Notes: a model not told the origin generated them from the sequence alone. A stretch of DNA of 64,000 nucleotides from Lacimicrobium alkaliphilum (GCF_001466725.1 NZ_CP013650.1:3224001-3288000), one strand, 5' to 3'. Positions 17,452 through 26,581 are shown, counted from the first letter of the stretch. Numbers and translations: made by a program.

Positions 17452-17638
17452 TTCACCGCTGAGACGCAGAGTTCGCAGAGAAAACGGAGAGGAAATATCT
17501 GTTAAATCTCCGCGCTCTCAGCGCCTCAGCGAGCTCTTCCTGCTTTTATTTGTTTTATCTCGCAGAGCCGCAAAGGTCGCGGAGTCAATAGCCGGAAAAC
17601 CTCTATGCTCTCTGTGTCTCTGTGTCTCTGTGGTGAAA
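17452..17638. repeat. Intergenic CGCAGAG/CTCTGTG palindromic repeats, copy B (two units)
   Basis: Unit 1 runs from TTCACCGCTGAGACGCAGAG to GCGCCTCAGCGAG, unit 2 from TCTCGCAGAGCCGCAAAG to the CTCTGTGTCTCTGTGTCTCTG region and GGTGAA. The arms are imperfect reverse complements of each other. There are no regular spacers, so it is not a CRISPR array. Confidence 0.65.
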
Positions 17639-17667
17639 ATCCGCTTTTTCGTGGTTAAGAAACCCGC

Positions 17668-18579
17668 TCAGAGGGTAGGAATAGGCATTAGTGGTTGTAA
17701 TAACTCGGCAATACGCCGGAACAGCTTAACCCTGGTGGTACCGCTGCGCCAGACCAGGCCAATCTCACGATAGGCCTTATCTTCTGCCGGGAAGGAGACC
17801 AGCTGGCTGTGAGAAAGAATATCGCTTTTCAGCGCCAGTTCAGGCAAAAAAGTCAGCCCCAGTTTACTGTTAGCCAGTTGCACCAGCGTAAACAAACTAC
17901 TGGCTGCCAACGCGCTGACCTGCTCTTTATGTTTAAGTCCGCAGGCACTTACGGCATGACCGGTCATGCAATGTTCCTGCTGCAGCAAAAATACGCTGTT
18001 CTTCGGCAGTGCAGAATAATCCAGCGGCGAGGGTAATTGTTTCATCATTTCAGGATGAGCCACCAGATGAAATGGATCGTGGCCAATCACCATCTGCTTG
18101 CAACCTGGTGTCTCCATGGGCAGTGCCAGTATCAGCAGATCCAGTTCTCCACTGGTCAGTTCCTTAAGCAAATTTGAGGTAGTATTTTCCTGCAGTTGCA
18201 GGTTCAGCTGTGGCAATGCCTGGCCGACTTTATCAATCAGTCCTTCAAGCAGAAAAGGCGCAATAGTAGGAATAATACCCAGTTTCAGTTTACCGGCCTG
18301 CCAGTTTCCGGCGCTTTGTGCATACTCCACCAGTTCGTTGGCACCGTTCAGCAAAATTTTGCTACGCTCCACCATCTCAAGCCCTAAAGCGGTGAAAATA
18401 AAGGTCTTGTGATCCCGCTCCAGCAACTGACAACCCAGTTGCTCCTCAAGATTCTGAATCGCCGTACTCAAGGTAGACTGACTGACAAAACAGCGCTGTG
18501 CCGCCCGATTAAAATGCTGCTCCTCATAAAGGGTGACCAGATAATGCAGGTGCTTAAGATTGGGCCATTTCACTAACAC
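17668..18579 (-). CDS. oxyR: OxyR hydrogen peroxide-sensing LysR regulator
   Basis: The protein has 303 residues (E. coli OxyR has 305). An N-terminal HTH (about 8-65: FNRAAQRCFVSQSTLSTAIQ) is followed by the effector domain. EHCMTGHAVSAC places two cysteines at 204 and 213, nine residues apart, exactly the spacing of E. coli Cys199 and Cys208, which form the redox disulfide. The LysR-box region and C-terminal FLPELAL also fit OxyR. The start is GTG 18579 or GTG 18573 (MKWPNLKHLHYL), the latter with GAGGT at better spacing. The divergent neighbour is a TonB receptor rather than a catalase, so the local target is uncertain. Confidence 0.87.
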   Translation of the reverse strand: MLVKWPNLKHLHYLVTLYEEQHFNRAAQRCFVSQSTLSTAIQNLEEQLGCQLLERDHKTFIFTALGLEMVERSKILLNGANELVEYAQSAGNWQAGKLKLGIIPTIAPFLLEGLIDKVGQALPQLNLQLQENTTSNLLKELTSGELDLLILALPMETPGCKQMVIGHDPFHLVAHPEMMKQLPSPLDYSALPKNSVFLLQQEHCMTGHAVSACGLKHKEQVSALAASSLFTLVQLANSKLGLTFLPELALKSDILSHSQLVSFPAEDKAYREIGLVWRSGTTRVKLFRRIAELLQPLMPIPTL

Positions 18580-18774
18580 TGAACCTCTTTTTTTACGATT
18601 AAGAAACTATTATTAATCAATTTGAACAATATGACTAGATTTATTCCGGCTCTCACCATCGCCCTATGAGCGATTTTACCCACCTATTTTGACTGGTTTT
18701 GTCCTTGTTGAGGGTTCAGCAACACGTATGATTCCTAACATCAGAATAACAAACCATTTACATGGAGACACCTT

Positions 18775-21036
18775 ATGTGCGCATTATCCATGCCTCAGCA
18801 GACTAAACGACCTGTTAGCTTCAGGTTAACCGCTCTTGCTATAACCCTTGGCAGTCTCAGTTGCCATCCGGCAATAGCACAACAGCAACAAGACCGGGAG
18901 CTGCAGCGCAGTATCGAAGTCATTAATGTCACCGCCACCCGTCAGACCGAGAATCTTCAGGATGTGCCCATTGCCATCACTGCCCTTTCCGCCAGCGAGC
19001 TGGAAAAGATGCAGATTATGGATCTCGGTGATCTGGAGTCCCATATTCCTAATCTTAATTTACACGTTGGCGATGCCTCCAATGCGGTTATCTATATTCG
19101 TGGGGTCGGTCAGATAGATTCCATCTCTTTTAATGATCCCGGTGTTGGCGTTTATCTTGATGATGTCTATATGGGCCGTGTGCAGGGCTCCTTTCTGGAT
19201 GTCGTAGATCCTCAGCAAATAGAGGTTCTGCGTGGGCCCCAGGGCACATTGTATGGCCGGAATACCATAGGCGGTGCAGTAAAATTCACCAGCGCCAGAC
19301 CTGGCCAGGAGACCGAGGGTTATGTGGGTCTGAATCTCGGCAACTATAACCAGCGTGGGCTCAAGGCCAGCTTAAGCGGCCCCCTGATTGAAGACAGACT
19401 GGCCGGGCGGTTTGCTATCGCCAAAACTGATCGCGATGGCTATGCCGACAATCTGTTTGACGAAAAAGAAGATTACGATAAGGACAGCCTTGCATGGCGT
19501 GGCAGCCTTTTGTACACCCCTAGCGAACAGTTTAATGCCTATCTGGTTATAGATGGCTCGGATAACAGCCCTGATCGCTCGCGAACACCGCATCGGGAGA
19601 CGCCCATCTATTCTGTTGTCAGCGGTGATTACCGCAAGCCCGGCAGCGATCCTTTCACAGTTAATGCCAATTATAACGATCTGGAGCAACTTGAAACCCG
19701 TGGCGCAGCCCTGACTCTGGAGTATCAGCTCGGAAACATTACCCTGAAATCCATCAGCGCTTATCGGGAAATGGAATACCGCACCCATCTGGATCTGGAT
19801 GGCACCCCGGACAGTTCATTCGGTATTTACAATTTTGAAGATCAACATCAGGTCAGTCAGGAGCTTCAGTTGTTATATCGCACCGACAACCTTTCTCTGG
19901 TCTCCGGGCTCTATTATTTCAACGAAGATGATCTGACCTTTGGTGGTGCTGTTGCGCCGGACTTTTTTGTGCCATTGGGTGATGATGTTTTTCTGCCCTT
20001 CCCCGTTATCAACGCCGGCGAACGGGATCAGCAAAATACCAGCCGGGCAATCTATGCCAATCTGAACATGGATCTGACCGATGACCTGGGACTGACCCTT
20101 GGCGCCCGCTATACCAAAGAGAAAAAACAGGTTGTCAGCGCCGGAGAAGAGTTTGCCGGTACAGGTATAGACAGCGCAGAGCAAATGGAGGCTGCCTTTG
20201 GCACCGGAGTCGGTTACGGTCAGACCGGTTTTAGTGCAGAACAACAATGGAGCAATTTCTCTCCCAAACTGGTTCTCGATTACAAGGCTTCAGCGGATAC
20301 ACTGATCTATGCCAGCGCCAGCAAAGGCTTTAAAAGTGGTGGTTTTAATGGGCGGCTGACGTCGTTTGCCCAACCATTCGATCCGGAAACCCTCTGGAGC
20401 TATGAAATAGGCTCAAAATCCTTGCTCAATCAGCAGAATGTTCGCCTGAACCTGGCCGCTTTTTACAATGATTACAAAAACTTCCAGTTAAGCCGATTCT
20501 CCATCGATGCAGACACCGGCGCCTTTTTATCACTGTTTGAAAATGCCGGTAAAGCCACGATTTACGGCGGTGAAATGGAACTCAGTGCTGTTATCAGTGA
20601 TGCACTGACGCTGAACCTGAATGCCGGCTATCTGGGCGGAGGCTATGACGAGCTCATCGGTGATTTTGAACAGGAAGTCAGTGATCAGCGCGAGCTGGTC
20701 AATGCTCCTAAGTGGAATGGTCGTGCGGCTCTCGAATATTGGTTCAACAGCGTCACCAGCGGCAGCCTGTCATTAAACGCCTCCGTCAGCTATCGCTCCA
20801 AAACTTACCTGACAGTCAGCAGTAGTGAAATCCTTGCTCAGGGTGGTTACTCGCTGATGGATTTATCACTGAACTACCTGTCAGATCAGGACTGGCAGGC
20901 CAGCCTGTATATCAATAATCTTACCGACAAACGTTACCGTCATCATGCTTTTGATCTCAGCGCCTCGCCGGGCGTGCAACTGGGTTATTACGGGGCTCCC
21001 CGTACCTTTGGCGTCAATTTCACCTACAGGTTCTGA
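18775..21036 (+). CDS. TonB-dependent receptor
   Basis: This 753-residue outer-membrane receptor starts with ATG 18775 after GGAGA. It has a signal peptide (about 1-36), a TonB box in EVINVTATRQ (about 47-56), a plug with LQDVPIAITALSASELEKMQ, GVYLDDVYMGR and QQIEVLRGPQGTLYGRN, then a long barrel ending in FGVNFTYRF. The sequence type is that of the broad siderophore/organic-substrate receptor family common in marine and sphingomonad-type bacteria. The next two genes are an esterase (5 nt downstream) and a secreted alpha/beta hydrolase. That suggests uptake of an ester, lipid or aromatic compound rather than iron, an inference from context. Confidence 0.9.
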   Translation: MCALSMPQQTKRPVSFRLTALAITLGSLSCHPAIAQQQQDRELQRSIEVINVTATRQTENLQDVPIAITALSASELEKMQIMDLGDLESHIPNLNLHVGDASNAVIYIRGVGQIDSISFNDPGVGVYLDDVYMGRVQGSFLDVVDPQQIEVLRGPQGTLYGRNTIGGAVKFTSARPGQETEGYVGLNLGNYNQRGLKASLSGPLIEDRLAGRFAIAKTDRDGYADNLFDEKEDYDKDSLAWRGSLLYTPSEQFNAYLVIDGSDNSPDRSRTPHRETPIYSVVSGDYRKPGSDPFTVNANYNDLEQLETRGAALTLEYQLGNITLKSISAYREMEYRTHLDLDGTPDSSFGIYNFEDQHQVSQELQLLYRTDNLSLVSGLYYFNEDDLTFGGAVAPDFFVPLGDDVFLPFPVINAGERDQQNTSRAIYANLNMDLTDDLGLTLGARYTKEKKQVVSAGEEFAGTGIDSAEQMEAAFGTGVGYGQTGFSAEQQWSNFSPKLVLDYKASADTLIYASASKGFKSGGFNGRLTSFAQPFDPETLWSYEIGSKSLLNQQNVRLNLAAFYNDYKNFQLSRFSIDADTGAFLSLFENAGKATIYGGEMELSAVISDALTLNLNAGYLGGGYDELIGDFEQEVSDQRELVNAPKWNGRAALEYWFNSVTSGSLSLNASVSYRSKTYLTVSSSEILAQGGYSLMDLSLNYLSDQDWQASLYINNLTDKRYRHHAFDLSASPGVQLGYYGAPRTFGVNFTYRF

Positions 21037-21041
21037 AGCAC

Positions 21042-22007
21042 ATGATTGATAAAGATACCCAGGCTCTATTGGCACAGTTCAACCAACAAACACCGGATAT
21101 TCAGCAGCCTGAAACCGACCCTGAGAGTGCAATCCAGAGCGCGCGGGACGGTGCCAGGGCGATGTTTCTCAACCTCGCAGGGGATATTGATAGCCAGTGC
21201 CAGGTAAGAGAGCTGAAAATTAACGGCCCGACTCAAAGCATCACCGCCCGGCTCTATCGTCCGGAGTTGATAACGCAACAAAATATGCCGCTGGTGATGT
21301 TCCTGCATGGCGGAGGCTGGTCTTTAGGAGATCTGGACTGCTACGACAGCCTGATCAGAGAGCTATGCAGTCTCAGTGGCTGCCTCTTTATCAGTGTCGG
21401 ATACCGCCTGGCACCGGAACACAAATATCCAAAAGGACTCAACGATGCCACAGATGCCATGGAATGGATATTTGCCAATGCACAGCAGTTAGGAGCCGAT
21501 AGCAGACGTATCGCCATTATGGGAGACAGTGCTGGCGCTAACCTGGCCATTGCGGTCAGTCATCGGCTGCACAGCAAAACCTCAATACGGTTGGCGGCCA
21601 TGTACCTGATTTATCCGGTAATGGACGTACACAACCCACATCATATGTACCCGTCCAGAATCACCTATGGTAATGGCGATTATCTGCTATCCAGAGACGC
21701 TATAGATGGCACCCGCGACTGGTATCTGGATAACAACAGCCGTAGTGATAATCCGGAAGTTTCGCCGGTTTTTCTGCAAAAACTCGGCCACCTGCCCGCT
21801 ACATCAGTTATAACGGCGGGTCTCGATCCCCTTATGGATGAAGGCAGGGAGTTTGCAAACAGGCTCCGGGAGGATGGCGTGCTCAGTCGTTATCACTGTG
21901 TACAAGGAACGATTCACGCGTTTTTGTCTTTTGGTGTATTACCCGTCGCCAGACAGACACGAGCCCTGCTCGCCAAACAATTACAAGAGGATCTGGTTAA
22001 CAGCTAA
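21042..22007 (+). CDS. Alpha/beta hydrolase, hormone-sensitive lipase-type esterase
   Basis: The protein has 321 residues and no signal peptide, so it is cytoplasmic. The oxyanion motif HGGGW is at 89-93 and the nucleophile elbow GDSAG at 161-165 (Ser 163). The acid is probably in AGLDPLMDEG (about 262-271) and the histidine in TIHAFLSFG. This is the HSL (family IV) esterase pattern, which hydrolyses short- to medium-chain carboxylic esters. The gene follows the TonB receptor by 5 nt and is very likely in its operon, so it may cleave the imported compound. Confidence 0.9.
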   Translation: MIDKDTQALLAQFNQQTPDIQQPETDPESAIQSARDGARAMFLNLAGDIDSQCQVRELKINGPTQSITARLYRPELITQQNMPLVMFLHGGGWSLGDLDCYDSLIRELCSLSGCLFISVGYRLAPEHKYPKGLNDATDAMEWIFANAQQLGADSRRIAIMGDSAGANLAIAVSHRLHSKTSIRLAAMYLIYPVMDVHNPHHMYPSRITYGNGDYLLSRDAIDGTRDWYLDNNSRSDNPEVSPVFLQKLGHLPATSVITAGLDPLMDEGREFANRLREDGVLSRYHCVQGTIHAFLSFGVLPVARQTRALLAKQLQEDLVNS

Positions 22008-22066
22008 GACTTTGTGACCGGGTCACGACATTCAGCCAGAGGACGGCTTTCAATCAGGAGAAAGAA

Positions 22067-23290
22067 ATGAGACAGATCCATACAACAAGTTTAGTAATTT
22101 GTTTATTTTCAATATTTTACCTTTCGTCTGTATCCGCCCTCACCCTGGAATCCAGTTTTACCAGTGGTGTAAATAACGGCTGGACACTCGTTGAAAGATG
22201 GAAAGATACCAGTGGCAATCTGACAGCGGAGAACTATCCCGGTGATGGTCGTGGTGACCAGACCGGACAGCGGGCCACGTTTTTTGGCACCTCTCAGCCA
22301 GGCTCAGACAAGTTCCTTCTTTATCATGCTCCAGGTTGGAATACTAACGGCAAAACAACCCCCGTATTATTAATCCATGGCGCCAACCAGGACGCAGATA
22401 TTGCCTGGGCCAACCCCAATGATGCAGGTTCATATGGCTGTGGAAAATACAGTTGTCCTGGCACTGGCTTAATGCAGGAACTGGTCGCCGACGACTTTAA
22501 AGTATTTGCCTTATCTTTGGCTCATAAAAATGGTGATGGTTATTTCTGGAGCGAACAAATAGCCAATGCGATCAATATCATTAAGAACAAAACCGGCGCA
22601 TCAAAAGTCGATCTGGTGACCTGGTCGAAAAGTGCGTTTAATGCCCGCATGTATATCTCCTCTGTAGCTGAAGCCTGGGGAACATCTTATCAGGATGATG
22701 TACGCAGATTAATTATGCTTGGCGCACCAAATAATGGGATAGACTGGTCTTTTCGTCATGGCTGGACTCATACTTTCGCCGTTTATCCGGGATGCGGAGG
22801 TGTCATCAACGGCCCAACTGCTCATGATGCGATTCTCTGTTATGGGATTTGGCAAAGTGGAACTCAATGGAGCTATGCCTCCAGTTACTTTCCCGGATCT
22901 GTGCAAATGTTGAAGAGATGGGATCATGTTTACGGGTTGCCCGTAGCAGAACAGGATTGGTACACAACCTACCATGGCGGTTGGGGGTATTATACCCACG
23001 GACAAGGCATTGATGCTTTTACGCCTTACTCACTGGTAGACACTGTCAGAGCTGCGGGCACCGATCCGGATGTACGGGTACATAATTTGTGTGGTAGCAA
23101 AGCAGATATCGCGCTGATCCATAATGAGCACACAGGCCCCTCTGATGGCGTGGTTTTTGTAAATAGCTGTGTCGATGCCACTGGTATCAGTAATCATGGT
23201 GGTTCTGCGACTATCTCAGTAAACCACCTGGGGTTAGGTTGGTCATCTGCCGCAACCGCGCAAATCAAAAACTGGCTAAATGCCATCTGA
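22067..23290 (+). CDS. Secreted alpha/beta hydrolase (lipase/PHA depolymerase-like)
   Basis: The protein has 407 residues with a signal peptide (about 1-24, ending SVSA). The oxyanion loop LLIHGAN is at 101-107 and the predicted nucleophile elbow reads VTWSKSA (184-190, Ser 187) instead of G-x-S-x-G. The acid is probably in GPSDGVVF and the His in SVNHLGLG. Several cysteine pairs (around 125-130 and near the C-terminus) fit an extracellular, disulfide-bonded protein. The overall order recalls secreted lipases and the PhaZ7-type depolymerase, but similarity is distant. Following the receptor and esterase, it may generate the ester product that those two handle. Confidence 0.78.
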   Translation: MRQIHTTSLVICLFSIFYLSSVSALTLESSFTSGVNNGWTLVERWKDTSGNLTAENYPGDGRGDQTGQRATFFGTSQPGSDKFLLYHAPGWNTNGKTTPVLLIHGANQDADIAWANPNDAGSYGCGKYSCPGTGLMQELVADDFKVFALSLAHKNGDGYFWSEQIANAINIIKNKTGASKVDLVTWSKSAFNARMYISSVAEAWGTSYQDDVRRLIMLGAPNNGIDWSFRHGWTHTFAVYPGCGGVINGPTAHDAILCYGIWQSGTQWSYASSYFPGSVQMLKRWDHVYGLPVAEQDWYTTYHGGWGYYTHGQGIDAFTPYSLVDTVRAAGTDPDVRVHNLCGSKADIALIHNEHTGPSDGVVFVNSCVDATGISNHGGSATISVNHLGLGWSSAATAQIKNWLNAI

Positions 23291-23439
23291 TTTTCAGCAT
23301 TCACGGCCCTGAAACACACAGGGCCTCCAGAGCGCCATATAGTTAAAAAAACAACATGGCGTTGTTCGCACTGTACTTTGGTCAGATTGACCCGCCTGGC
23401 GCTTTGTGCTCTATTCTTGATCAACCAATTATCAAGACT

Positions 23440-24498
23440 ATGACAGGAGTGCATCGGTCTGTGACGAGCAAAACCTGCATCCCGCCCGGGAATATTGAGC
23501 TGATGCAAACCATGATGGCGTCAGTGGATGTTTCCTTGGCAAGCCTGATGCGACAGTTGCATATTCAAACAGATGAACCCGGGCTGGAAATCATAGACTT
23601 TCTGAGACTTCAGGAAGCCTTTGCGCTGGAAGTTGGCGACGAGTCCTGGCATATGTCCAAGCGCCCCCTGTTACCCGGTACTAATGACTATGTGCTGGCA
23701 AGTCTGGGGCATTGCATGAATCTGAATGACGCACTGAAACAATTAGCTGTATCTTACAACGTGATCCACGGTGGCAATTATAATCAGGCAGAGTTATCAG
23801 AAAGGCATCTGGATTATATTATCGATGACAGAGAATTTCCTTATCTGTCTGATGCCAGGTCTGAGTATATCCAGTTTAATCTGGAGTCGGTACTGCTGTA
23901 TGTGCACGGCATCATCTGCGCCTTATTACCCGACAAATCCCATATTCCTCTGCTGAAGATCTATAGCCGGGCTCCTGCGGCTAAACATACATTATTGCAA
24001 TCTGTCCTACATGCTACCCCGGTTAAATCTGAGGCCTCTTGTTATACCCTGCGCTATGCAAATTCTGTTGCCTCAGAGCCTCTTGACTGGCAGAAAATCG
24101 GTACCCTGACTTCAGCCAAAGTTTATGGTGAGTTGCAACGAAGGATAACGGTACCTTCGGGAAACCAACAACATCAGGATTTTCTCGAAAAGGTCAGACA
24201 GGCAATTCGTTCGGATTACCGCAGTCAGGATGCGGTGGCTGATTACTTAGGCTGCAGTGGCGCAACACTAAGGCGCAAGCTGGCGGAATATCAAACCAGC
24301 TTTCGTGCGGTAAAGGAGCAGGTCCTGGATCATCGGGCCAAATCTCTGCTGTCAGCGCAGCTGACTATTGAGGATGTAGCACTGGCGTTGGGTTTTTCCG
24401 ATGTGCGGAGTTTTAACCGGGCCTTTAAAAGCTGGAACGGGCTGACACCAAAAGAATACAGCCTGGCTAAAAGGAAAAATGCCAGTCAGCTAAGCTGA
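23440..24498 (+). CDS. AraC-family regulator of the TonB receptor/hydrolase cluster
   Basis: The protein has 352 residues from ATG 23440. GTG 23461, behind AGGAG, is a possible shorter start, and the frame is also open further upstream to ATG 23356. An N-terminal arabinose-binding-like sensor domain (about 30-225) precedes a C-terminal HTH pair: VADYLGCSGATLRRKLAEYQ and VALALGFSDVRSFNRAFKSW followed by NGLTPKEYS. This is the same two-domain design as the regulator at 6022-7038. Its position after the hydrolases suggests it controls them. Its stop codon lies inside the hairpin that terminates the convergent pit gene. Confidence 0.85.
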   Translation: MTGVHRSVTSKTCIPPGNIELMQTMMASVDVSLASLMRQLHIQTDEPGLEIIDFLRLQEAFALEVGDESWHMSKRPLLPGTNDYVLASLGHCMNLNDALKQLAVSYNVIHGGNYNQAELSERHLDYIIDDREFPYLSDARSEYIQFNLESVLLYVHGIICALLPDKSHIPLLKIYSRAPAAKHTLLQSVLHATPVKSEASCYTLRYANSVASEPLDWQKIGTLTSAKVYGELQRRITVPSGNQQHQDFLEKVRQAIRSDYRSQDAVADYLGCSGATLRRKLAEYQTSFRAVKEQVLDHRAKSLLSAQLTIEDVALALGFSDVRSFNRAFKSWNGLTPKEYSLAKRKNASQLS

Positions 24499-24505
24499 CT
24501 GGCAT
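24479..24505 (-). terminator. Rho-independent terminator of the pit operon
   Basis: A perfect 12-bp stem (ATGCCAGTCAGC with GCTGACTGGCAT, 3-nt loop) is followed on the minus strand by a T-run. It overlaps the stop codon of the convergent AraC gene. Confidence 0.9.
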
Positions 24506-24545
24506 CATATACAACGAGTTTTTCCGGGAGCAGATCAACTGCCTG

Positions 24546-25811
24546 TCAGGCAAAAATGCCTTTGAGCATAAAGAAGAACATAATGGACAGTGCTGCACCT
24601 ACCGGCAGAGTAACAACCCAGGAAATCACGATATTGCGCACCACGGCCAGGTTCAATGCAGCAATACCACGGGCCATACCCACACCGAGAACAGCCCCTA
24701 CCAGCGTCTGGGTGGTAGAGATGGGCAACCCGGTACCTGAGGCGATAATCACGGTAGTCGCGGCGGCCAGTTCGGCAGCAAAACCGCGACTGGGGGTCAG
24801 ATGGGTAATACCCTTACCTATGGTCGCCATAACCCTTGAACCAAACAACGCCAGCCCCATCACGATGCCTACCGCACCCAGTGGCAGAATCCACCAGGCC
24901 AATGCCGCTTTACTGGCAATCTGGCCATCATTCTGAACCACACTTACCACTGCTGCCAAAGGACCGATAGCGTTGGCGACGTCATTCGAACCATGAGCAA
25001 AAGCCATACAACAGGCCGTCACCACCATCAGAATAGCGAAGACCTTCTCAACACTGGCAAACTGCATGCGACGATTGGCGGCAGCATCCATTTTGATGCG
25101 ACTAATAACCACCTTACCAAGCAAGCCAACTACCACCGCCAGACCAATTGCCAGGGCAAAGCCCTCCGCCGTGCCCATGCCCAGACCGACATGCTTAAGC
25201 CCCTTTTTGATCGTCACCAACGCCATCACAAAACCCGCCAATGCCATATAAAAAGGCACATAACGCTTAGCGCTGGCAAAAGGATTATCGGTGTCGAATA
25301 TCAGGCGCTGAGCACTCATAAAAATGAGAAAGGCAATAATACCGGAGATGGCCGGAGTGATAACCCAGCTACCAACAACCCCAGCAACTTTACCCCATTC
25401 GACCGCGTCAGCACTGACACCCACCGCAGCAAAACCAACGATAGCGCCGATGATGGAGTGTGTAGTGGAAACCGGCCAGCCGAGCCAGGACGCTATCACC
25501 AGCCAGATACCGGCGGCAAACAATGAGGCAATCATGCCGTAAACCAGTAATTCCGGACTATCCACAAAATAGGCACTGTCGATAATGCCTTTACGAATGG
25601 TAGAGGTAACCTCACCACCAGCCAGATAAGCCCCGGCAAACTCAAATACCATGGCAATCAGAATTGCCTGTTTAATGGTCAGCGCCTTGGAGCCTACAGA
25701 GGTGCCCATAGCGTTAGCCACGTCATTGGCACCGATGCCCCAGGCCATTAAAAAACCCACTACCGCAGCAGTGATGATCAGCATAAAACCGTATGTTGCA
25801 AGTATATCCAT
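24546..25811 (-). CDS. pit: Low-affinity inorganic phosphate transporter, PiT family
   Basis: This 421-residue membrane protein has about ten to eleven hydrophobic segments and the duplicated PiT signatures GANDVANAMGTSVGSKAL (about 27-44) and GSNDVANAIGPLAAV (about 275-289). The family couples phosphate or metal-phosphate uptake to a cation gradient. It lies 11 nt downstream of a DUF47 PhoU-like gene, the usual partner, and shares its promoter with two PHO-box matches. A strong terminator follows. Confidence 0.95.
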   Translation of the reverse strand: MDILATYGFMLIITAAVVGFLMAWGIGANDVANAMGTSVGSKALTIKQAILIAMVFEFAGAYLAGGEVTSTIRKGIIDSAYFVDSPELLVYGMIASLFAAGIWLVIASWLGWPVSTTHSIIGAIVGFAAVGVSADAVEWGKVAGVVGSWVITPAISGIIAFLIFMSAQRLIFDTDNPFASAKRYVPFYMALAGFVMALVTIKKGLKHVGLGMGTAEGFALAIGLAVVVGLLGKVVISRIKMDAAANRRMQFASVEKVFAILMVVTACCMAFAHGSNDVANAIGPLAAVVSVVQNDGQIASKAALAWWILPLGAVGIVMGLALFGSRVMATIGKGITHLTPSRGFAAELAAATTVIIASGTGLPISTTQTLVGAVLGVGMARGIAALNLAVVRNIVISWVVTLPVGAALSIMFFFMLKGIFA

Positions 25812-25822
25812 CGATAAGGCCT

Positions 25823-26500
25823 TTACTTAGCTAGCATGAGTTCCAGGCGTGAACCAACACGCTCAGCGATATCGGCCAGGTCGCCGATCCATTCGATGAT
25901 TTTATATAAAAACATCACGTCAACAGGGTTGAGCTGGTCTTCCAGCTTCCATAACGAGCGGCGGATACTGATCTGAATTTTATCCGTATCATCTTCGATC
26001 TGATCCAGTTCGTTGATCATCTCTTCCACCACTTTCACTTCGCGACCACGGAAACCGGTTTCCAGTAATTCATCCAGTTCATTAGTCACTTTCTTGGCTT
26101 GTTTTGTTGCATCCAGGCAGCGCTGAAGGTATTTAACAAAATCCTCCTGCATCGGCTCAGGGATCTGCAATTCACGCCCCAGTACCAGCCCGGAAATGTC
26201 CCGGGCCCGGTTGGCGATTTTATCCTGGGTGGTGAGCAAATCGAGCAAATCCTGGCGCTGAATCGGCATAAAGATACCGGCCGGAAGGTTGACCCTAAGT
26301 TCATGTTTCAGCGCATCGGCTTTTCTCTCCAGATGAGAGATATCGTGCTGACACTTCTCCGCCTGTTTCCAGTCTTTTTTGAAAACAGCGTCAAAAAAGG
26401 GTTTCAACCCCTGACTGCACTCATGAACGGTATTGATATGTTCTTCGAGAGGCTTTAGCGGTGATTTGGCAAAAACCTCAAGGAATCCACTTGTAGACAT
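25823..26500 (-). CDS. DUF47 (PhoU-like, TIGR00153) partner of Pit
   Basis: From ATG 26500 the protein has 225 residues and starts like its family (FLEVFAKSPLKPLEEHI). A GTG at 26509 is an alternative. It is all-helical with a PhoU-like pattern, with acidic stretches such as ELDQIEDDTDKIQISIRRSL and a C-terminal KIIEWIGDLADIAERVGSRL. DUF47 genes commonly precede pit genes and modulate that transporter. Here the spacing to pit is 11 nt and the PHO boxes lie just upstream. Confidence 0.92.
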   Translation of the reverse strand: MSTSGFLEVFAKSPLKPLEEHINTVHECSQGLKPFFDAVFKKDWKQAEKCQHDISHLERKADALKHELRVNLPAGIFMPIQRQDLLDLLTTQDKIANRARDISGLVLGRELQIPEPMQEDFVKYLQRCLDATKQAKKVTNELDELLETGFRGREVKVVEEMINELDQIEDDTDKIQISIRRSLWKLEDQLNPVDVMFLYKIIEWIGDLADIAERVGSRLELMLAK

Positions 26501-26541
26501 AAATGACACAACGTTAACCCTTATATGTGCGGCGCATGATA

Positions 26542-26559
26542 CACCAGAATATATGACAG
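26542..26559 (-). promoter_or_regulatory. PHO box 2 upstream of DUF47-pit
   Basis: On the minus strand this reads CTGTCATATATTCTGGTG; the first 11 positions match the PhoB consensus perfectly and the second half is weak. It begins exactly 22 bp (two 11-bp PhoB steps) after the stronger box at 26564-26581. Confidence 0.55.
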
Positions 26560-26563
26560 AAAT

Positions 26564-26581
26564 ATTTCAGTTTTATGACAG
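26564..26581 (-). promoter_or_regulatory. PHO box 1 upstream of DUF47-pit
   Basis: On the minus strand this reads CTGTCATAAAACTGAAAT, 16 of 18 matches to the PhoB consensus. It lies 64 nt upstream of the DUF47 start. PhoB control of an orfA-pit pair, as repression, is known in Sinorhizobium. Whether PhoB activates or represses here cannot be read from the sequence. Confidence 0.7.

Noticed and set aside
17452..17638. Possible CRISPR array
   Set aside because: Units are imperfect palindromes of unequal length with no unique spacers and no cas genes.
22014..22026. GTGACCGGGTCAC palindrome before the secreted hydrolase gene
   Set aside because: The arms are six bases around one; it may be an operator, but without a second copy there is no support.
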